Made by a program: the position numbers and the translations under genes
Notes under the pieces: model-generated
What the model was told of the DNA's origin: nothing
Database searches by the model: none
What the model saw: the letters and a program-made list of their open reading frames with translations, nothing else
Shown here: in pieces, positions 5,913-9,482 of the stretch
Layout of the letters: the number at the start of each line of letters is the position of its first letter
Numbering within the stretch: position 1 is the stretch's first letter
Assembly: GCA_903864375.1 (NCBI GenBank)
Contig: CAIPFS010000421.1
Location: 1-9,482 of the forward strand
Source: an uncultured Verrucomicrobiota bacterium
Lineage (GTDB): Bacteria; Verrucomicrobiota; Verrucomicrobiia; Limisphaerales; UBA9464
Reading direction: 5' to 3'
DNA length: 9,482 nt

Positions 5913-7166
5913 TGCCTCGGCTTCGGGCTTGGAATGAATCAGGGGCGGTAGTTCGCCGCGCACCACGGACCGATTGATGGTCACTGACGAAACCCCTTCG
6001 CTGGTGGGGATATCGAACATCACGTCGCGCATGACCCGCTCGAGCAGGCTCCGAAGGGCGCGGGCTCCCGTTCCTTTTTTCAATGCCTGCGCGGCAAGCT
6101 CCTGGCAGGCATCGGGGGTGATGTCGAGCGTCACACCGTCGTACGACATCAATTTTGAAAACTGCTTCACTAGAGAGTTTCGGGGTTCCGTCAGGATGCG
6201 CACCAGATGGGCTTCGGTGAGTTCATCGAGGACGCTGACCACCGGCAGTCGGCCGATAAATTCAGGGATGAACCCGTAGGCCAGGAGGTCCTCGGGTTCG
6301 ATGGGGTGCATGGAGTCGCCCCGGGATTTCCGGGAGGTTTCCACATCGGTGCCCGCGGAAAAACCGAGCACCCGGCTGCCGAGACGACGCTGAACCATTC
6401 TCTCGAGACCAACAAAAGCGCCGCCGCAGATGAAAAGGATGTTGGTGGTATCGACCCGGATATAATCCTGTTGCGGGTGCTTCCGCCCACCCGAGGGAGG
6501 AACATTGCAGATGGTTCCTTCGAGTATCTTTAGGAGTCCCTGTTGAACCCCCTCCCCCGACACGTCGCGGGTGATGGAAACGTTCTCCGTCTTCCGGGCA
6601 ATCTTGTCGATTTCGTCGATGTAGATGACGCCCATTTGGGCCCGCTTGACGTCATAGTCGGCATTTTGCAGCAGGCGGAGAATGATGGTCTCGACATCCT
6701 CGCCGACATAGCCGGCCTCGGTGATGCTGGTGGCATCCGCGATGGCAAAGGGGACATCGATGAGTTTCGCGATGGTCTGGGCAGCGAGGGTCTTCCCCGA
6801 ACCCGTTGGCCCAATCAAGAGGACGTTGCTCTTTTGGAGCTCCACGGAATCCTCAGCCTTCTCCAAATCATTGGCGTGAAGGACGCGCTTGTAATGGTTA
6901 TAGACCGCCACACTCAAGGTGCGCTTGGCGTCTTCCTGTCCAATGATGTGTTCGTCCAGCCGCCGCTTGAGTTCGGCGGGCTTGGGAACGGAGAGGCGAC
7001 TGGACTCCTTTTGATGCTCCGTGTGGAGTTCCTTGGTCAGCACGCCCTGGCAGACCGCGACACACGCATCGCAGATGTACACGCCCGGCCCGGCGATCAG
7101 CTTCCGCACCTCGGAGCGGCTCTTGCCGCAGAAGCTGCACATGGTGATCTGATTGGGCCGGGCCAT
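5907..7166 (-). CDS. clpX: ATP-dependent Clp protease ATP-binding subunit ClpX
   Basis: ClpX is a hexameric AAA+ unfoldase that recognises tagged substrates and threads them into ClpP. The 419 residues match family length. An N-terminal zinc-binding domain has C10-x2-C13 and C32-x2-C35. Walker A is GPTGSGKT (119-126) and Walker B is VIYIDEID (180-187). The substrate pore loop GYVGED is at 152-157 and the RKH loop at 228-230. The ClpP-docking tripeptide appears as LGF (268-270) where E. coli has IGF. The arginine finger R306 is in PEFIGRLPV and the sensor-2 GAR motif is at 367-369. All ATPase residues are present, so it should be active. The ATG at 7166 is 45 bases after the clpP stop, consistent with a clpP-clpX operon. 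The lon gene that often follows clpX in proteobacteria is absent; the neighbour here is convergent. Confidence 0.98.
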   Translation of the reverse strand: MARPNQITMCSFCGKSRSEVRKLIAGPGVYICDACVAVCQGVLTKELHTEHQKESSRLSVPKPAELKRRLDEHIIGQEDAKRTLSVAVYNHYKRVLHANDLEKAEDSVELQKSNVLLIGPTGSGKTLAAQTIAKLIDVPFAIADATSITEAGYVGEDVETIILRLLQNADYDVKRAQMGVIYIDEIDKIARKTENVSITRDVSGEGVQQGLLKILEGTICNVPPSGGRKHPQQDYIRVDTTNILFICGGAFVGLERMVQRRLGSRVLGFSAGTDVETSRKSRGDSMHPIEPEDLLAYGFIPEFIGRLPVVSVLDELTEAHLVRILTEPRNSLVKQFSKLMSYDGVTLDITPDACQELAAQALKKGTGARALRSLLERVMRDVMFDIPTSEGVSSVTINRSVVRGELPPLIHSKPEAEAA

Positions 7167-7211
7167 GACGTCAATGAAATGGGTGCGCGTCGACGAAAGC
7201 GTGCTGCGGAG

Positions 7212-7847
7212 TTACTTGGCGTCCGTGGCCGCCAGGGAGGGCACCTCCCGACGTGAGGCGACCACCTCGTCCACCAACCCGAAATTCTTTGCCTCCAGGG
7301 CGGTCATGAAATTATCGCGGTCGCAGGCCCGCTCCACAACATCCGCCGGTTGACCGGAGTGGTGACCGATAATCTCGTTGAGCCGGTGTTTGAGCCGGAG
7401 CATGTGCTTGACCCGGATTTCCACATCGCTGGCCTGGCCTTCGGCGCCCCCGAGCACCTGGTGGATCATGATATCCGAATTAGGGAGGGCAAACCGCTTC
7501 CCGTGGGTGCCGGCGCACAGAAGGACGGCGCCCATGCTGGCGGCCATGCCGACGCAGTACGTGTTCACGTCGCAGGTGACCCACTGCATGGTGTCATAGA
7601 TGGCGAGACCAGCGGAGACGGATCCTCCGGGGGAATTGATGTAGAAGTGGATGTCCTTTTTGGGATCAGCCATTTGAAGGAACAGGAACTGAGCCACGAT
7701 GACGTTGGCCACCATGTCATCGACGGGAGTCCCCAGAAAAATGATCCGATCCTTCAGCAAACGGCTGTAGAGATCGTAACCGCGTTCACCCCGGCCATCC
7801 TGCTCGATGACGTAGGGAATAGAGAAATTTCTCATAGTCTTTTCCAT
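7212..7847 (-). CDS. clpP: ATP-dependent Clp protease proteolytic subunit ClpP
   Basis: ClpP forms the barrel-shaped serine protease chamber that works with ClpX. The 211 residues carry the complete triad: S104 in GMAASMGAV, H129 in IMIHQ and D178 in ACDRDNF. Other family marks are SRLLKDRIIFLG (28-39), YINSPGGSVSAG (69-80) and LGGAEGQASD (132-141). The N-terminus (VIEQDGRGERGYDLYSRLL) is the standard mature start region, preceded by only a short leader, so any propeptide is brief. The ATG at 7847 (MEKTM) has AGGA directly abutting it, which is too close to work well. The second ATG at 7835 (MRNFSIPYV) has a GGAAAAG stretch just upstream and may be the true start. The gene lies 36 bases after the rnc stop and 45 before clpX. 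The trigger-factor gene (tig) often found upstream of clpP is replaced here by rnc. Confidence 0.98.
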   Translation of the reverse strand: MEKTMRNFSIPYVIEQDGRGERGYDLYSRLLKDRIIFLGTPVDDMVANVIVAQFLFLQMADPKKDIHFYINSPGGSVSAGLAIYDTMQWVTCDVNTYCVGMAASMGAVLLCAGTHGKRFALPNSDIMIHQVLGGAEGQASDVEIRVKHMLRLKHRLNEIIGHHSGQPADVVERACDRDNFMTALEAKNFGLVDEVVASRREVPSLAATDAK

Positions 7848-7883
7848 TCCTGCGGGCCGAACCTAGGGTGCGGACAGAGTGCG

Positions 7884-8606
7884 TCAAGGCATTGGGGCCA
7901 CCGGAGGCGTGGCAGCCTCTTTCAATCGGCGCAACGCCTCAGAGGCGGCGGCACTTTCGGCGAGTTTTTTACTCCTGCCCCGTCCACGCCCCAGTTCATT
8001 GCCATCGTGGAGCACCACGCTTTCAAACTGACGATTGTGGTCGGGTCCGCTGACGGATATCAACCCGTAGCGGGGAGGCTCCGGCGAACTGGTCTGCAAC
8101 AATTCCTGGAGTTCGCCCTTGGGGTTGACGAGGTTGGGCAATTCGGCGAGTTCACCGAAGGAACTGGCGAACAGGTGCAGGACCAACTCCCGGGTCCGGT
8201 CGTAACCGGCGTCGAGGTATATGGCCCCGACGATGGCCTCAAAGGCATCGGCCAGGGTGGAATGACGCTGGCGTCCACCCGTGGTTTCCTCGCCCCGGCT
8301 GAGGATGAGGTACTGACCCAATTTGAGTTCGCCCCCCTGCCCTGCGAGGGAGGCCCGGTTGACCAGTTGAGCGCGAGCCTGGGTGAGGGGTCCCTCACCC
8401 TGTTCGGGAAACCGATGGTAAAGTTCCGCCGTCAGCACCAACTGAAGTACGGCGTCGCCCAGAAATTCCAATCGTTGGTTGTGCTGTTGCTGGTGACCAA
8501 CACCCGCCTCATGCGCCAGAGAGGGATGGGTCAGCGCGAGGTACAGCAATTGTCGATCGCGGAAGGTGTACCCCAGGTCACGCTCCAATTCCACCGTGTT
8601 GATCAT
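7884..8606 (-). CDS. rnc: Ribonuclease III (RNase III)
   Basis: RNase III cuts double-stranded RNA in rRNA precursor processing and mRNA turnover. The 240-residue protein has the nuclease domain (about 1-155) with the signature NQRLEFLGDAVL at 43-54. Metal ligands E47 and D51 are there, and D120 and E123 in LADAFEAIVGAIYLD complete the four conserved acidic residues. The double-stranded RNA-binding domain follows at about 161-229 (NPKGELQELLQ, then GRGRGRSKKLAESAAASEAL). The signature has Q44 where E. coli has Glu38, a position that is not one of the four core metal ligands. A short Pro/Ala tail ends the protein. The ATG at 8606 gives the usual short N-terminus. It lies 22 bases after the preceding gene and 36 before clpP, so RNA processing and proteolysis genes appear to share a transcript here. 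Confidence 0.97.
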   Translation of the reverse strand: MINTVELERDLGYTFRDRQLLYLALTHPSLAHEAGVGHQQQHNQRLEFLGDAVLQLVLTAELYHRFPEQGEGPLTQARAQLVNRASLAGQGGELKLGQYLILSRGEETTGGRQRHSTLADAFEAIVGAIYLDAGYDRTRELVLHLFASSFGELAELPNLVNPKGELQELLQTSSPEPPRYGLISVSGPDHNRQFESVVLHDGNELGRGRGRSKKLAESAAASEALRRLKEAATPPVAPMP

Positions 8607-8628
8607 GAGACAAAATCCGGTGCAGCGG

Positions 8629-9300
8629 TCAGGCCTTCATCTCCACCGTCGGGAGTTCCTGCTCCTGCGGCGGTTCTGTGGGAACGGTTTCCGAAGTGGC
8701 TGCCTTTTCTTTTTCCGACACCACATCGGACGCCGATGCGGGGTTTCCCGATGATTCCGCCGACGCCACGGGAGGGGGCGGAGTCGCAGCCGCCGGAAGG
8801 CCGTGGGTCAACAAATCGGCCACCTGACGCTGGACGGACAGCAGTTGATCGAGATGCAGGTCCGGGTCGGCAACTGCCAGTATATCTCCGTTCCGGCTGT
8901 GTTCGTAGACGAAAATACGGCGGGTCCCCTCCCGGACTTCGCTCCGCACCTTGAGAACCCGCTTGCGCTCAAGCATGGCAGCCAGAACAAAGGCAGCAGC
9001 CGCGAACGACTCGTCCCGGAGTTCCAGGATGCGGCGCAACAAACCTTCCGCATCATCCCGTCCAATGGCTTCGGGGGGAGCTGCGACAGGAGCGTGATAT
9101 TCACCCCGCCAGTGCGAGACCAGATCGGGGCGGGCGGCGAAGGCCGGTCCCTCAGATTCCCACGCGGCCTGACACAGGTCCAGACGCTCGTAGCCGGAAC
9201 GCAATTGGAGCAGGACCGTGTGACACGGCTGCTTGTCGACGAACGTATTTCCAGTGACGGCGCAGGTGCGCCCTCGTGATTGTATGGCCCATTCCAGCAT
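8629..9300 (-). CDS. Conserved protein of unknown function with a disordered C-terminal tail
   Basis: I recognise this only as resembling uncharacterised proteins I recall from Verrucomicrobia and Planctomycetes; I cannot assign a function. The 223-residue product has an N-terminal segment EWAIQSRGRTCAVTGNTF with a C-x2-TG turn (C13) and further cysteines at C26 and C43. A VSHWRGEY block follows at 61-68, then a predominantly helical section LLRRILELRDESFAAAAFVLAAMLERKRVLK (87-117), then RRIFVYEHSRNGDILAVADPDL (about 127-148). From about 168 on it is Pro/Ala/Ser/Glu-rich and probably disordered. The start is well supported: the ATG at 9300 has AGGAG 7 bases upstream (9308-9312). The frame is open upstream to 9432, but that would skip this site. 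It is first in the run with rnc, clpP and clpX, which may point to RNA or protein quality control, though adjacency alone is weak evidence. No signal peptide or membrane segment is seen. Confidence 0.8.
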   Translation of the reverse strand: MLEWAIQSRGRTCAVTGNTFVDKQPCHTVLLQLRSGYERLDLCQAAWESEGPAFAARPDLVSHWRGEYHAPVAAPPEAIGRDDAEGLLRRILELRDESFAAAAFVLAAMLERKRVLKVRSEVREGTRRIFVYEHSRNGDILAVADPDLHLDQLLSVQRQVADLLTHGLPAAATPPPPVASAESSGNPASASDVVSEKEKAATSETVPTEPPQEQELPTVEMKA

Positions 9301-9307
9301 GTGCTCT

Positions 9308-9312
9308 CTCCT
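9308..9312 (-). promoter_or_regulatory. Shine-Dalgarno site deciding the start of the conserved unknown gene
   Basis: On the minus strand the sequence reads AGGAG, followed by 7 bases and then ATG at 9300. This is the clearest ribosome-binding site in the window, and it settles the start in favour of MLEWAIQS over the longer open frame. Confidence 0.75.
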
Positions 9313-9482
9313 GAAGAAACCAGCGATCCTGCGAGGATAGACGATTTCCAGCCAGAGGAAAGGGGCATTGGATGTTCCCGGCCATGTCCTCCAGGCGGCC
9401 GACAGCGAACGCCCTGCTGCGGGCCAGCGCATCGTCCGGCCACTACCAACCCAAAGGCGGTCCGGCAGCCCCCCTGAACCCG

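Noticed and set aside
6543..7256. A 237-codon open frame on the plus strand
   Set aside because: It is antisense to clpX, where zinc, Walker and sensor motifs are all intact on the other strand.
7350..8954. A 534-codon open frame on the plus strand
   Set aside because: It lies antisense to clpP and rnc, whose protein motifs and catalytic residues are complete on the minus strand. The translation has no recognisable domain. Long antisense frames are common in GC-rich coding DNA.
9301..9482. Open frames on both strands and a TATCCT-like -10 on the minus strand in the right-edge region
   Set aside because: None of the frames shows recognisable protein features, and the -10-like hexamer has no good -35. 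The region probably holds the promoter and leader of the conserved unknown gene, but I cannot place it.
1..9482. CRISPR arrays, tRNA or rRNA genes, insertion-sequence ends, toxin-antitoxin or phage-defence cassettes
   Set aside because: I looked on both strands and saw no regularly spaced repeats, cloverleaf-like sequence, transposon terminal repeats or defence-gene motifs beyond the partial transposase gene.

Overview
The window reads as an ordinary stretch of a GC-rich bacterial chromosome. Several protein sequences look most like Verrucomicrobiota, perhaps a Pedosphaera/Limisphaera-type lineage: the ClpP N-terminus, a tandem-ACT protein, a REP-associated tyrosine transposase, and a conserved protein next to rnc that I recall only from the Verrucomicrobia/Planctomycetes group. 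The lineage is a judgement from remembered family resemblance, not from a search.

Left edge and region 1 (1-2556). The 5' part of a REP-associated tyrosine (Y1/HUH-type) transposase gene runs off the left edge on the minus strand. Divergent from it is a tight plus-strand cluster: prfB (release factor 2, with a clear programmed +1 frameshift at an in-frame UGA), trpC (overlapping prfB by 8 bases) and a small two-helix membrane protein whose TTG start lies inside trpC. A stem-loop follows in the short convergent gap.

Region 2 (2618-4131, minus strand). A Ppx/GppA-type phosphatase gene is interrupted by one in-frame TAG. It overlaps a stand-alone HD-domain gene through an ATGA junction. The two proteins correspond to the two halves of a long Ppx/GppA enzyme.

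Region 3 (4244-5872, plus strand). A tandem ACT-domain protein, divergent from ppx, is followed by a GTG-started glycosyltransferase family 9 (heptosyltransferase-like) gene.

Region 4 (5907-9300, minus strand). A four-gene run is transcribed in the order conserved hypothetical protein, rnc (RNase III), clpP, clpX. Gaps of 22-45 bases suggest one operon. ClpX unfolds substrates and feeds them to ClpP; RNase III processes double-stranded RNA. The first gene is the only one without an assigned role.

I found no tRNA, rRNA, CRISPR array or insertion sequence with ends, and no gene cluster that looks like a new defence or biosynthetic system. The items most worth a second look are the RF2 recoding site (naive ORF calling gets its N-terminus wrong), the nonsense codon in ppx, and the uncharacterised gene ahead of rnc. 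No gene-free stretch exceeds about 180 bases.
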